A stretch of 64,000 nt of DNA from Isochrysis galbana (GCA_018136815.1 CM030938.1:4421724-4485723), one strand, 5' to 3'; numbered from the stretch's first letter, positions 40,471-51,640 are shown. Numbers and translations are program-made. The notes: a model not told the origin generated them from the letters alone.

Positions 40471-43400
40471 TCAAACTTCAGCATAGGGTAGCACCCCAAC
40501 ACTTGTGACGAGCGCAGTCAGATAGCGTTCAAGCTCAAAGTCATGCCGAGGAGCAAGCCAAGGTGTAGCTTGGCATACAAGGAGCTTCCGTAACGGCCGC
40601 CGGCCCATGTGCCACCCCGTAGACGGATTGTCGGAGCGCCCGCTCCTCGGGCACACTTACCTCGAGGAGCCCGGCCTCGCGCAAGAGAACGGACTTGCGT
40701 TGTCGATCAATGAGATCGGAGCCAAGCGCGGCACGAGCACGCTCCTGCCAGTCGCGGGCTTTGGCGAGTACCAACTCTAGGGCGTCTACCTCCGGAACTG
40801 CTATCCATAGGTTGCCGGCGTCTCGCAAGAGCTCCTCAGCGGCAGCCATTGGCGGCCGCGCTGTCCGCCGGAGCGGTGGCAGGGCGACACCGTAAGGCCA
40901 GGTCCTGCCTGTGACGCCGACACACCTCGGGCACTCAAAGGATGCGATGCGCTCTGCCACCTCATCGGCGATCCCCATGCACGAAGCATGGAACCAGGCG
41001 TCGCAATTGTCGCAGCCGATCCAAGTGAGATCCGCATCGGCTTGACTAATAGCGGTCGGCGCTACCACACAACATGGGCAAGAGTGCACCATCTCTTCAT
41101 CGGAAGGAGGCCACACAAGAACGGCATCATCCTTGCGGAGCAGAGCGAGTAGTGGCTGGACGCTTCCCTGCTTCCGGAAGAGCTCCTCGGCCATTGCCAT
41201 CCACTCACGCCACTTGGCAACCACTTGCGAAAGAACAGCCACAGCGGCGCCCACTTCGTTGACACGCTGTTTCGTTTTCGCCCGGTTGAGCAAGCCCTCT
41301 ATGGTAGCAGCGTCGGCGCCGCAAGAGCGTCTTCCTTCACACTTGGCTGTTGATAGTAGCGGTTGTGCCTCCGCAAGCCACGCTTCAGCCGCATCGGAGC
41401 GTTCCGCCAGCATGTGAGCGTCATCCTCCAGGTTCTGCGCAGCGCGGGGCATGGGCGGTGCCGCCTGGCACATTTCAGCATATGCGTTGACAAGTCGACG
41501 GTATTCATTTAGGCTTGCCCCGCGACGGAGTGCGCTGTTGGCCGCCACCACCCACTCCTCGATAGCTGTTGTTACGCCGCTCAACGATTCTACTAGTACC
41601 ATTGCCTCCTCTGGGAGGGGGGCTAGCAAAGTTGCTTGTGAGAGAAGGCCTCGGAACTTCGAGAGTGGCACTGGGGTGGTATCCGAAGCACCAGCGTGAC
41701 CGTCTGAGCAGCAAAGCGCGGCCGCTTCTTCATGCCACTCGGCCTTTCGCAGGGCCGCCTCGATCTCGCCGACCTCTCCCATAGCAAACGGCAATGCGGC
41801 TCCCTCGCGCGCGAGTTTCCGGAGCTCGGCTGTGCCGCTTGAGCGCCGCAGCACACGTACCGCCCGTTGTTGCCACGTCTTGGCATCGTGAACAAAAGCT
41901 GCGAGCTCGTCAAGTGCTGCGATCTGCAAAGGCGGTGCATTGGCTAGGGTTGCCACGGCTGCGCTCAGTTCCGGCAGCGCGCCACGACGCGAGCGGCCGA
42001 GGGCCGACACGATGGCGGTGGCGGCAGCAGCAACCGCGGTGCCCGCGCTGGTGAGTGCCTCGAGCTGTAGGATGTTGCCGTCTGAGACGCCCAGTGCCAT
42101 GCCCCTGGAGCGCAAACGCTGCGCGTCACCGAGAGGGGGAAGCTCGGCTGCCCCTGGCTGCGCGCGTTCGAGTAGGTCTTTGGCCTCGTCAGCCCACGCG
42201 AGCGCCGCACTCGCGCGCGCGTCCACGTGGGCGATGAGCGCGCGAAGCCACGGCAGTGGTCGGTATGCAAGAAGTCGGCATTGGCCGAGGTTGTTGCCAA
42301 AAACCTGCAAAGCATGGTCTGGGCAGGAGGTGCGCCGAACGTTCGGCGCACATTCAGCGTCATCGACGACAGCGTATAGGCAGCACTCGTACTGACAAAT
42401 GCTGCACAAGGATGGTGGGGCCATCCCGTCCGGAGGTGCATCTGCGAGAGGCGCCTCCTTGTCCTCATCACTTGCTGGTAGCTTGACGAGCGGCGTAGCA
42501 GGAGCATCAACTTGCTCGAGCGCATCCGACAGCCCCGCAGCGCCCAGGCCGCGCAAGCTTTGCTCCGTCTGCTCAACGAGCTGTCTGAGTTCGGGCGCGA
42601 CCCAGCCGGCGATGTGTGAGGGAATGCACGCGGCCCGCCTCGCGAGCGTGGTGAGCAGTAACTCGTGTGCGAAACACGGCCGGCGCGAGCTCGGTTGTGC
42701 GCGGAAGGCCTCAACAGACATGCGGCCCCATGGCAGCCAGTCGGGGGTGGCGAAGTTGGAGCTCTCAGCTACGTTGAGCCCATGCGAGAAGCCTGCATGG
42801 TAGGCACGTGGCCATGTGATGACGAAGGAGCCGGGGCGCTGAAGGAGCCGACAAACGGGCACGCCTGCCTCGGCGAGCGTGCGCGGTGGGAGCATGGTCG
42901 TCATCTTGTAGAGGAGCCCCGCCTCAGAGGCGAGCAGCTCAGGCACCGCCTCCACCATCGCCGCCTCGAATGCCTCGGCTGCGTGGCCAGGAACACCGTA
43001 CCACGTTTTGGGCGCGCCGCTGTGCATGTAGTTGATGGAGTGCGCGTAATGGTCTTCGACGTGCCAGCAGAAAGAGGAGAAGAGCATACCAACGTAGAGC
43101 CACGGCACCATCATGCCCGAGATGTCCTCGCCGCCCGCCCAGCCACCGCAGTGCGAGAGGACGCACTCGTCGAGACGGCACAGATTGTTGAGATTCCACG
43201 CATCGGCCGCGTACCGGTGCGCCGCCCGCGCCTCGCCTGCTGCCACCTTGGCCACCTTGGTCGATTCGGCTACCATGCTGCCCTTGGCCGCCTTTCCCCC
43301 CTTCGGGTGGGCGGCTGTGGCCGCATTGCCGATGGCACGGCCCGATGATGTGTACGCGGCGTGCGCCGGCGTTTCGAGCTTTGGCTTTGTCTTCGGAGCG

Positions 43401-44830
43401 CTCTCCCTGCGTGGTTTGGGGAAGCCAGAGCCGTACTTCAGCGTGTCAAGGTCGGATCCGTAGAGCACCTCGACGGGGGCATCAGGTGTGGTGACAATGT
43501 TCCAGAACTGCCATTCCACTACATCGGGATCAACCTCAAAATCTGGGAGCACAAGGCGCGAAGCGACGCGTGCCTCGTAGTCCATGGATGCCAACGCTAG
43601 CACATCCTCCTCGCGCCCCCGCTTCTTAGGTAGAAACGCCGCCGCCCCTGTATCCATCAAAGCCGAGAAAAAGGCGTGTTTGAATGCATGCGCTTGCCGT
43701 TCATACTGGTGAAACTTGAAGAGGCGGGTGGTCCCGAAGCCAAAACTTTCGTTGAGGCACGTTGCGCAGAACCATTCGCCGGGGGGCACTGCGCTTAGCC
43801 GAGGTCTTAAGCAATAAAGGTGGAAGCCGCAGTTGCAACGGTCGCATAGTACCATGTTTTCGTCATCTTCGCCCCCGCCGCAGACCTCGCACACCTCCTT
43901 CCCCGGCTCTGGAGGTTCGTATGCAATGACCTCTTCCTCGTACATGCCGGCGTTCGAGGTCTCACGCCCCTCAATGTCGGCAATAGAGAGCTTCACAAGG
44001 GTCGCCGTGCCGCCTCGACGCGAAAGAAGGCCCCCTCCCGGCCCACCGTCCTCAGCCGTATGCGGGGCAGTCCTTGAGAGGATGTCCGCATGGTCATCGG
44101 CGGTGGCGGCTACGGCGGGGAGTGCCGCGGCGGAGTTCATGGGCGCTTCAGGCGGGCAAGACGCGGGAGATGGTGCGGCGGGCTCAACTGGCGTGATGTC
44201 AGGCTCTGGCATTTCTCCCTGAGCGCGTGCCTTCTCGAATGGCAAAAGGATGGCCTCGTAGTGCTTCCTAGCTGCAGTTGCCGCGTGCGAAGGTGAGCTG
44301 TCAATGTGAACGTCCTGCGCCACGCGCGCCCACTTGCGAGACGAACACACGGCGTCGTAGCCGCCGAAGGTGCGGACGGTCGTGTACAGCAGGTGCAGGT
44401 CAAGTTCACGCCCTCCGACCACAGGTGTGCGCGCGAGCGGCTTTCCCCTTGCGTCCCAGAAGGCTGCGAGCTGGCCGAGCATGCGCAGTCGCTGCACCTT
44501 GCGCACCATGAGCTCATTGATCCGCTGTACCCTTGCGGGGAACCGCAGTCTGTTGCGGTCGAGGCAGAAGGGTGGAGTCCATCCAGCAGGAGGAACGATC
44601 GCACAGACTCCGAAGGCCTCGGCCTTCTCACGGATGGAGAGGATGTAGCGGAGGGGGTGGGCCCACTCCGCGGTGGTCGGGAAGAAGGTTGGTGCCTCTG
44701 GGAGCGCTCCTTGGGCGCTCGGGTCCCGCGCACTGCGCAGCGTGAGCGGAGTGGAGGGGCGGCGAGGGGCCATGCGAGAGGGGGAGAGAGTGGGGGGAGG
44801 AGGGGGGGCAGAGAGGGGGCGAGAAATCAT
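40471..44830 (-). CDS. KDM5/JARID1-type histone H3K4 demethylase
   Basis: Reverse strand. A long exon (44830-40661) and a proposed terminal exon (40584-40471) are joined across a 76-nt GTAAGT...AG intron, giving 1427 aa. The start is set after a CT tract that otherwise reads as Ser/Leu repeats. Domains in order: JmjN (about 45-90), ARID (110-202), PHD1 (312-360, 'CEVCGGGEDDENMVLCDRCN'), JmjC (540-706), C5HC2 finger (about 795-850, 'CSICQYECCLYAV'), PLU-1-like helices, and a second PHD (about 1255-1315, 'WIGCDNCDAWFHASC'). Fe(II) ligands His590, Glu592 and His683 are present in 'FCWHVEDHYAHSINYMHSGA' and 'AGFSHGLNVAE'. This is the full KDM5 architecture: it removes methyl groups from H3K4me2/3 in the nucleus using 2-oxoglutarate. 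Read-through without the last intron would stop at 40541 instead. Confidence 0.93.
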
Positions 44831-44870
44831 GGCGGAGGGAGGAGAGAGAGAAGAGAGAGAGAGAGAGGGT

Positions 44871-44901
<31 letters not shown>

Positions 44902-44932
44902 GAGAGAGAGGGAGAGGGAGAGAGAGAGATTT

Positions 44933-44967
<35 letters not shown>

Positions 44968-45033
44968 GAGAAGAGAGAGAGAGAGAGGGTGAGAGAGAGA
45001 AAGAGAGAGAGAGAGAGAGAAGAGATAGGGAGA

Positions 45034-45066
<33 letters not shown>

Positions 45067-45079
45067 GGGAGAGAGAGCA

Positions 45080-45140
<61 letters not shown>

Positions 45141-45165
45141 GGTGAGGATGGGGCATCTCCTCGCA
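44831..45165 (-). promoter_or_regulatory. GA/CT microsatellite tract upstream of the KDM5-type gene
   Basis: 330 bases of almost pure GA repeats (CT on the coding strand), with a TAGATAGATAGA interruption near 44934. It directly precedes the start codon, as at other genes here. Confidence 0.45.
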
Positions 45166-45383
45166 GACGGAGAGAGTTTTCTTGTATAGGGCGGGCTACT
45201 TCTCCGCGGCTGGGCGCGCGAGCCCTGTTCCTGCTTCCCTTGCTGCTCCGCGAAGCCTCCGCACGAGCCTGCTCCGCTGGAGCCAGCACCATGCGCGCGA
45301 TCGAGATGCAAGACAGCGAGTGATGCGGCGCGTCTCCTGCGGCGACCGCCTCTGGCCGGCGCGGCGGCGCGGCGCGAGGCATC

Positions 45384-45626
45384 TCACCTCAACAACTTCT
45401 CAACGAGCTCAGCACTGGGACTCACATTCGCATCACCAACCCACTGCTCCTCCCCATCCCCATCACTATCCTCATCACTCTCCCATGGCACAACATCAGG
45501 TTTCCAAGCAAGTAGCACTCTGGGAACGCATCTGCACATGCATGGACTTATGACAAAAAACCAACTTATCCGCCACCTGACACCTGATGGGATATTCGCG
45601 AACGAGCTTGTAGGGCGGTCAAACAT
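45384..45626 (-). pseudogene. Possible transposase C-terminal tail
   Basis: The reverse-strand frame reads 'LLAWKPDVVPWESDEDSDGD', similar in style to 'LQEWQAPVLPWELEMVPEDV' plus acidic tail at 860-970. It may be another hAT tail. Weak. Confidence 0.25.
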
Positions 45627-45854
45627 GGCTTTTTAAGTACTAATATGGGGGGGGGGGGGTCGACATTTTTGACCGTGAGCGGAAAGCCCCGGCGAAAGCG
45701 GCTCGGAGGGTCTCCCCGCCTTTTCAGAATCCTCGTCCGAAAAGACGGTGCGAAGTCCCGTCGGACCCGGCGACTGACAAGTTGGCATTGGCAGAGTTGG
45801 TCGCTGGCCGCACCTGTCACCTGTGGCAGGCGGCGAAGGTGCACGCGCTAGAGC

Positions 45855-46268
45855 TCAGTGTGCGGAGTCAGCTCGTTCAGTGTGTGGAGTTAACTTCTTC
45901 AGTGTCTGAAGTCAACTTGTTGAGGGCAGAGTCAACTTGTTGAGCGGGGAGTCAACATGTTGCGTGTGTGCAGTCAACTTGTCGAGGGTGTGGAGTCAAC
46001 GTGCTCAGTGCGTGGAGTCAACGTGTTCAGTATGTGGAGTCAACTCGTTGAGGGTAGAGTCACCTGGTTCAGCGTGGAGTCAACTTGTTCAGTGTGGAGT
46101 CAACTTGTTGAGTGTGGAGTCAACTTGTTTAGGGTGGGGTCAACTTGTTCTGCGTGGAGTCAACTAGTTGAGTGCGTGCAGTGAACTTGTTGCGGGTAGA
46201 GTCAACTTGCTCAGTGTGCGGAGTCAGCTCGTTCAGTGTGTGGAGTTAACTTGTTCAGTGTCTGAAGT
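45855..46268 (+). repeat. Minisatellite, unit 'GTGGAGTCAACTTGTTCA'
   Basis: About 20 diverged copies of an 18-24-base unit containing GAGTCAACTTGTT. The first and last parts (45855-45915 and 46213-46270) are near identical 57-base blocks, showing higher-order structure. Confidence 0.9.
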
Positions 46269-46271
46269 CTA

Positions 46272-46355
46272 AACTATTGTTATAGTTCGAGCGATGGAGC
46301 GCGCGCCGACCGCTCCTGATCCCCAGCCCACCGCCGTCACGACGCCCCACAGGGG
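46272..46355 (+). mobile_element. Family B 5' end, cut by the copia remnant
   Basis: 'ATTGTTATAGTTCGAGCGAT' plus the ORF start 'MERAPTAPDPQPTAVTTPHR' is nearly identical to 32254. It breaks off at 46355, where LTR sequence begins. Confidence 0.7.
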
Positions 46356-47827
46356 CCACATGCAACACAGCCACAGCTCCACTCCATCCCACACATGGTA
46401 GCGGAGGCGTACCGATCACGCCTTGCCACTCACGCCCACCCCTCTTCGCTTCCCACACCACCCCCTGTCCGCCAGCTCCGACCGGTCCCCACCCTTTGCA
46501 GCCACCTCAATCCTTCCAACCATGTCAGCCTTTCCAGACCTCTCATCCAACTCACTACCATCCAGTTGCACCCAAGCCGCACCAACCAAACGGACACGCC
46601 CTTGCGCCCTTCTCCTCCCTCTCTCCTCCTCCGGTCGCCTCCAACGATCCTCCTCCCGCCGCCTTACCATTCCAATACCCACCTACTTGCCAGACCAATT
46701 TCCAGCCCAACTTCCACCAAATGTCCCACCAACCATCACCTCCCACCTCGAAGCTCTCGCCGACGCAACTTGGGGCGACCGCAACATCTACGGCATCCTC
46801 TTGACCTTCGGCGGCGGGGCAATCCTTCACCAAACGAAGAAGCTCGCTCTCGTCGTCGACTCCTCCATGGAGGCAGAGGGCATCGCCTCCTGCAAAGCTG
46901 CTGAAAGTGTCTCGTACGCCCGCGAGATCCTACGCGCCATCGGCGTCCACCTCGACGGGCCCACCCTCGTCGGCACCGACAACCTTGCAAACATGCGTGT
47001 CGGCTCCCTGCGCTCCGCTCCCTCCCGCGCCCGCCACTTCATGCGTCGCTATCACGTCCTTCTTCAACGCGTTGCGTCCGGCGAAGTCGCTCTACGTCAC
47101 GTCGGCACCGAGCACATGGCCGCCGATTTCCTCACCAAATGGCTACCCAAGCGCAAGCTCGATGCCTGCGTCCGCTACGCCACCAACGCATGGGCTCACG
47201 CGTCCGCCTGACCACCTCGCTCCTTTGCCCCGTCCCTCCCCGCCTTCTGCGCTGCGTTCGTCGCCCGGACACCGACTCTCGCATCGGGGGGGGTGTCGCG
47301 GGTAGGGGGGGTTGTTCATACCTCTTCGCATCTTTCCCGCCATTAGGTTTCCTCGCGTGACCCCCCTTCGTTGTCTAGTTCCGTATCACGCTCACCTTTC
47401 CCGCCCGCTCCCGATAGGATCGTCCCCTCACGTCCCTCTTTCCCAATTCTCGCCTCGTCCCTCCTTCCCTCTCTCCCCGTTCCCACTGAGTGTTTTCCGC
47501 CCACTGTCGTCTCTTTCTTTTCCCGCGCGTTCTCTCCTTTCCCCCCCCCCGCGTGTCTTCTCTCGTTCCGGTAGCTTTTGTACGCTCAGCGCTATCGCTT
47601 GAGCGCTCCTGTGGCCTCCTGCCTTGTGTGCTCTTCGTCCTCGTTCTCGTCTCGCGTGACCGCATGCCGGTCGAGGTCCCTCGCTCGTCCTCAGCTCCTC
47701 CGTTGCGTGCCTCCCATGTGTCCGGTGGCCCGTGCCCCATGTCTCTGGACTGTACCTCACATGTTACATACATCAATCCTCTTGCCCCCACATGCAACAC
47801 AGCCACAGCTCCACTCCATCCCACACA
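46356..47827 (+). mobile_element. Collapsed Ty1/copia retrotransposon: 5' LTR end, PBS, RNase H, PPT, 3' LTR
   Basis: 46356-46395 equals the last 40 bases of the 3' LTR (47788-47827), both ending in CACACA. It is followed by TGGTAGCGGAGG, a primer-binding-site-like sequence (46396). The interior ORF (46423-47211) ends in a copia RNase H domain: 'ATWGDRNIYGILLTFGGGAI', 'VVDSSMEAEGIASCKAAESV', 'GTDNLANMRVGSL', 'LRHVGTEHMAADFLTKWLP'. A purine-rich tract (47299-47312) precedes TGTTCATA, the LTR start at 47313, and the LTR is about 515 bp. Gag, protease, integrase and RT are gone, so it cannot move on its own. Confidence 0.85.
47313..47827 (+). repeat. 3' long terminal repeat of the copia remnant
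   Basis: It begins TG after a purine tract and ends CA; its last 40 bases recur before the primer-binding site. Confidence 0.75.
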
Positions 47828-47999
47828 CTCATCTTTCCTAACCCTCGTTGAGAAGGTGCGCACAAGTGAGGCCCCATTGGGACCCAGACCTCCCCCTTGG
47901 CGGAAGGGGAAGGGGGTTGTTAGGGGTTAAGGTTGGGTAGTAGGGAGGTACACTAGCAAGCTGCCTCACACCGCATATGTAGCGGGAATTTTTAAGAAG

Positions 48000-48120
48000 A
48001 TTTTTTTTTTGACGATCCGGTGATCATCTTGCGCAGATGTTTGTTGCTCGGGGCGTGCAGCCCTAGTCTTTCTCTCCGGGGTCTTCAGGCGTTGAAAGAA
48101 GCCTACCTTCGCCTTGACTA
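48000..48120 (-). mobile_element. LINE 3' fragment
   Basis: The reverse strand encodes 'LVKAKVGFFQRLK', identical to part of the 24378-25083 fragment, followed by the Q/D-rich tail. Confidence 0.6.
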
Positions 48121-48300
48121 ACATCCCGCGCGAACTCGCGGCGAGAGTACTCGAGTCTCGAAGTGGGGAACTCGAGTTTCCCCCGCGCGAACTCGCGGCG
48201 AAAGTACTCGAGTCTCGAGGTGGGGAACTCGAGTTTCCCCCGCGCGATCCCGCGGCGTGAGTACTCGAGTCTCGAGGTGGCGAATTCTCGAGTTTCGAGA
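48121..48300 (-). repeat. Three tandem copies of a 56-60-bp GC-rich unit
   Basis: 'GCGGCGAGAGTACTCGAGTC' followed by 'GGGGAACTCGAGTTTCCCC' occurs three times with small changes. Each unit contains CTCGAG palindromes. Confidence 0.85.
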
Positions 48301-48837
48301 GGATGAAGACCATTAGGCATTAGGCAGTGGTTCCATGCGCCGCGAGTGCTGTAAGAATAGTATATGAAGTTTTTTTTCAATCTCCCAACATAAACCACCA
48401 CGCGCCACGCGCCACGCGCAGGGCAAGAGAGGGGGGTCACTCACACTCACCGACGCCAATGCCTTTCTTTCGTGGGGCGGGAGGGGGGTGCTCGGAGGGG
48501 GGAGGCGGCTGGCGGGGCAAGTAGGGGGGGACCCTGCGGAATCCTTGGACACCCAAGGGAGGTGGAAAATAGTGGGTAAAAAGAGTGAGTGACCTGGCGA
48601 AAGTTTGGGATGAGGGTGATGGCCGCTGAATCCCGGTATAGCGAAATAGCCTAGCAGCTTAGCAGACTTCTCCAACAACAACAAAATGAATGAGAGCCAC
48701 AAGCCGGTAACGGCGGTTGCTAGCAAGTTGGCAAGATGGGCTACCTCGTTCGACTCTTGCGTCGTAGATTTCCCATGATGTTGCTGTTGTGTGAGCGCTA
48801 TCGATACCAATATCTATAAACATCACGTCTCATCACG
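48301..48837. other. Intergenic, no gene seen
   Basis: G-runs and AT-rich patches; nothing recognisable. Confidence 0.35.
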
Positions 48838-51489
48838 TCACCCGGCATACAACACGCGCAAAGCTTGTTGCGCGTCAATAGCGTTCACTCCAAACATTGC
48901 CGGCTGTGCCGCGATATCAAGTGCGGCCTCGCAGAGCAGTACGCTCTCGGCGCACCCTCTGGGCCGCAGTTCGTACTTGTCCGCAATGAACTCGCTCGCT
49001 TTAAGAGCCGCAAGCCACTCAATGTCGACCGCTACAAGCGATCGCGCCGGTTGGGCGGAGCGGGGTCGTCGGACTCTGAATCTCGAGCGGGACAACCTGC
49101 GGCCGCCCACACACACACCAGACGAGCTGTGCGATGGTACGCTGCTAGTATACGCAATGCTGGTGCCGCAACAAAGGGCCGTGGCGACACACGGTCGTGG
49201 GAGTGCGCATGAAAATGCGGGCGTCTCAGCCGATAGGCCGCTCGAAGAACGACGGATATGTGGACGCGTGACGACGGCCTTCGTCTCGCGCTCCTTTCCG
49301 AATTGGAGCCGAAAATTAAGTTCTCGCCCGCCGCCTGTAGCGACGGCGAGTATGATTTCTTGACCCTCGCGGAGCTCGAGCTGTTCCGGCAATAAGCGCA
49401 CAGCTTGCCTCCAATGGGTGCGTGCCGCCCAAGCCGCATTTGTGACGACCTCACTGTCGTCAAGCTCAGCATCCCACGTCCATATGACCGCATTTGCGCT
49501 ACCATCCCCGATACTGCGCACGGCGTAGCTTGCATCGACGGGCGGGTCTTCGCCCACGATTGCGTCATACACAAGGATTTCTTCTGTGAGGGGCTCATAG
49601 TGAGCTGCCGCAATGTCAATGGCAGAGTAAGAGGTGTGATGACGCAGTCTCAACCAGGCACCAAGACCTACACCCGCAAGGCTAGAGGCCACAAGCTCTG
49701 CTGAATCTAAAGCCGTGCCGCAAGACCTCAGGTTGACTACAATAGCCCACACGCACAGCCGACGTGGTAGCATGTGAGCCGAAGGAGCGAGCATGCCACC
49801 ACGCCGAGCTGCGGCTGCAAGGCCTAGCAAGGACTCGCCGAGGCCACCGCTATCCATGAGCTCCGCAAGCAACAATGATGCCTTGGGTGCGCCCGGCGGC
49901 GGGGCGGAGCACAGGAGGCCGGCCTCCGCGCGAACAATTTCTACTGCTGCCTGCGCTCCGTTGGCGTCGATGCACCGGCGCCCGAGGTCGGTTACTCCAC
50001 TTAGCACTTCAATTCCGACGACTCGGGGGGCGCCTGCCTTGGCAAGGAGCAGTGAGAGAAGACCAGAGCCACAGCCCACATCGAGCGCCAGCGAATCTCC
50101 GACCGGACCAGCAGCTGTACGCAGTTGTCGAGCTGCCCGTCGGAGCGCTCTAGAGTAGGCTTCATTGCGCGGAACGTCGCGGACCATCGCGAAGTGCCAC
50201 GGCTGGATAAGAAGCCGTCCCCACAACGGTGTACTCGATGTAGCCTGTGCCACAAACTCTTCGCAATGCTCGAACCACACCCGTAGCCCATTCGAGAAGG
50301 CGCGCACTCTCACGCTGCCAGGTGTCGGCACCTCGAGCGGCTCGAGGTACTGGACGGCACGCTTGTGTGGTGTTACAGCGTGCGAGCGTACACCCGCGCG
50401 CCATTCAATGCAAAGGTCAAGCACCATGGCGTTGAAACAGTAGCTTGTCCCACCTGTTGTAGCGCGTGTAATTGGCAGCTGCATCGTCCATTCGCCCAAA
50501 TCCGACGGCAGCTTCTCATCACGCACATCAAATACCACCACCTCCTTGAACGGAGAGAGGAGCAAGCCGCCTTCCTCGAGCTCCACAGAGGCACTGACGG
50601 CTGGCGCCGTCCAACGAGCCGCATCAAGCGGGGTAAGATCGACGCCACAGACTGCACCCGCGCTGAGGCATGCCGCAGCGCCAAGGACGCAGAAGCGCTC
50701 TGGAACGAAGCTGCACAAGGCTCTTGATCCCACTCGTGTAAGTGGGCTGCACCACTGAGCGGCCGCACGTGCAGCTGGAAGTATACGCTTGTCGCAGCCG
50801 GCCGGATCCAGAAGTGGCGCCAGCACAACCACGTCGGGGCACTGATGCCATCGCATTGTCTCACCCAGGTCGCCGCGTGCCACGCAGAATTCTTCCAAGC
50901 CAACGCCGAGCACTTGAATAGCGTGCTTCACTCCGTGCGCCGCAGCGACTTGCGCAATTGATCGCGCAGCAAACTGGTTTTTCTCGCACACAAGCACGCT
51001 TGCGCCGGCAGCCGCAGCGCTTGCAGCTTCGACGCCTAGACTACCCTCGCTTATCAGAACAAAGGGGGGACGGCCGAGCGCGGTAGTGGCAGAACGTACG
51101 GCGTCAAGTGTGGCTTGCACAGCCGCCTCGGCCCATGGTGCGTGTCGCGCCTCAGGAAGGCGGCGGTACGGCTCCATCGGCTTTGCACGCTCATCGAGCC
51201 ACGCGAGGAGCCGCAAGGCGTGTGGCCTACGCGCGCAGAGCGCTGCGCGGCTCTGCGCGGTGTTCCAGCCGCCAAGAGATGCGACTGCACTGATCCTGGC
51301 TGAGCGCCACGGCGGCTTCAGCAGAAGAGCGTCCACCTCCGCTGCACGAAGAGGTTGACCAGCGGCCTGTAGAGTGTCGAGTGCTGCAGCGGCGCGAAAC
51401 CGCAATGCCTCGTGCGCCGCTGTCTCGCCAGGCAGCGTGCGCAGGTCGGCCTGAGCGCGAGCGAGCGCCGCGCGAGCCTCGTCGGCCAT
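48838..51489 (-). CDS. PRMT7/PRMT9-like protein arginine methyltransferase with two modules
   Basis: Single reverse-strand ORF of 883 aa, with the start preceded by a CT-rich leader. The C-terminal module has the full PRMT pattern: 'QPWHFAMVRDVPRNEAYSRA' (429-448), the SAM motif 'ALDVGCGSGLLSLLLAKAGA' (468-487), 'VGIEV', a double-E-like loop 'LAELMDSGGLGES' (about 541-553), and a beta-barrel with 'WTWDAEL' and 'THWRQAVRLLPEQ'. The N-terminal module (about 60-400) is recognisable only by 'ISEGSLGVEAASAAAAGASV' and a beta-barrel-like 'VTPHKRAVQYLEPLEV', and it lacks the GxGxG of a SAM site. PRMT7 and PRMT9 are the two-module family members. Monomethyl- or symmetric-arginine methylation is the family activity. 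The last 120 residues are basic and family-atypical, so a 3' intron is possible. Confidence 0.75.
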   Translation of the reverse strand: MADEARAALARAQADLRTLPGETAAHEALRFRAAAALDTLQAAGQPLRAAEVDALLLKPPWRSARISAVASLGGWNTAQSRAALCARRPHALRLLAWLDERAKPMEPYRRLPEARHAPWAEAAVQATLDAVRSATTALGRPPFVLISEGSLGVEAASAAAAGASVLVCEKNQFAARSIAQVAAAHGVKHAIQVLGVGLEEFCVARGDLGETMRWHQCPDVVVLAPLLDPAGCDKRILPAARAAAQWCSPLTRVGSRALCSFVPERFCVLGAAACLSAGAVCGVDLTPLDAARWTAPAVSASVELEEGGLLLSPFKEVVVFDVRDEKLPSDLGEWTMQLPITRATTGGTSYCFNAMVLDLCIEWRAGVRSHAVTPHKRAVQYLEPLEVPTPGSVRVRAFSNGLRVWFEHCEEFVAQATSSTPLWGRLLIQPWHFAMVRDVPRNEAYSRALRRAARQLRTAAGPVGDSLALDVGCGSGLLSLLLAKAGAPRVVGIEVLSGVTDLGRRCIDANGAQAAVEIVRAEAGLLCSAPPPGAPKASLLLAELMDSGGLGESLLGLAAAARRGGMLAPSAHMLPRRLCVWAIVVNLRSCGTALDSAELVASSLAGVGLGAWLRLRHHTSYSAIDIAAAHYEPLTEEILVYDAIVGEDPPVDASYAVRSIGDGSANAVIWTWDAELDDSEVVTNAAWAARTHWRQAVRLLPEQLELREGQEIILAVATGGGRELNFRLQFGKERETKAVVTRPHIRRSSSGLSAETPAFSCALPRPCVATALCCGTSIAYTSSVPSHSSSGVCVGGRRLSRSRFRVRRPRSAQPARSLVAVDIEWLAALKASEFIADKYELRPRGCAESVLLCEAALDIAAQPAMFGVNAIDAQQALRVLYAG

Positions 51490-51640
51490 CGCAGAGAGTA
51501 AGGGCGGCAGAGGGAAAGGCCAGCAGGTTGGTCGGTAAGCAGGTAGAGGGGGCGAGGGAGAGGATGGAGTGGGGGCGCGAGAGAGAGAGGAGGAGAGGAG
51601 GGAGAGAGTACAAGTAGGTTGTAAAAATATACTCGAACAA
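51490..51640 (-). promoter_or_regulatory. CT-rich leader of the PRMT-like gene
   Basis: The coding-strand sequence is CT-rich for about 130 bases before the ATG at 51489, again the local start-site style. Confidence 0.35.

Noticed and set aside
44831..45382. Extension of the KDM5 frame through a Ser/Leu-repeat N-terminus
   Set aside because: It translates the CT microsatellite. The Met at 44830, just after the tract, gives the normal KDM5 N-terminus with JmjN close to the start.
48123..48300. Possible CRISPR array
   Set aside because: The units are contiguous repeats without unique spacers, and the genome is eukaryotic.
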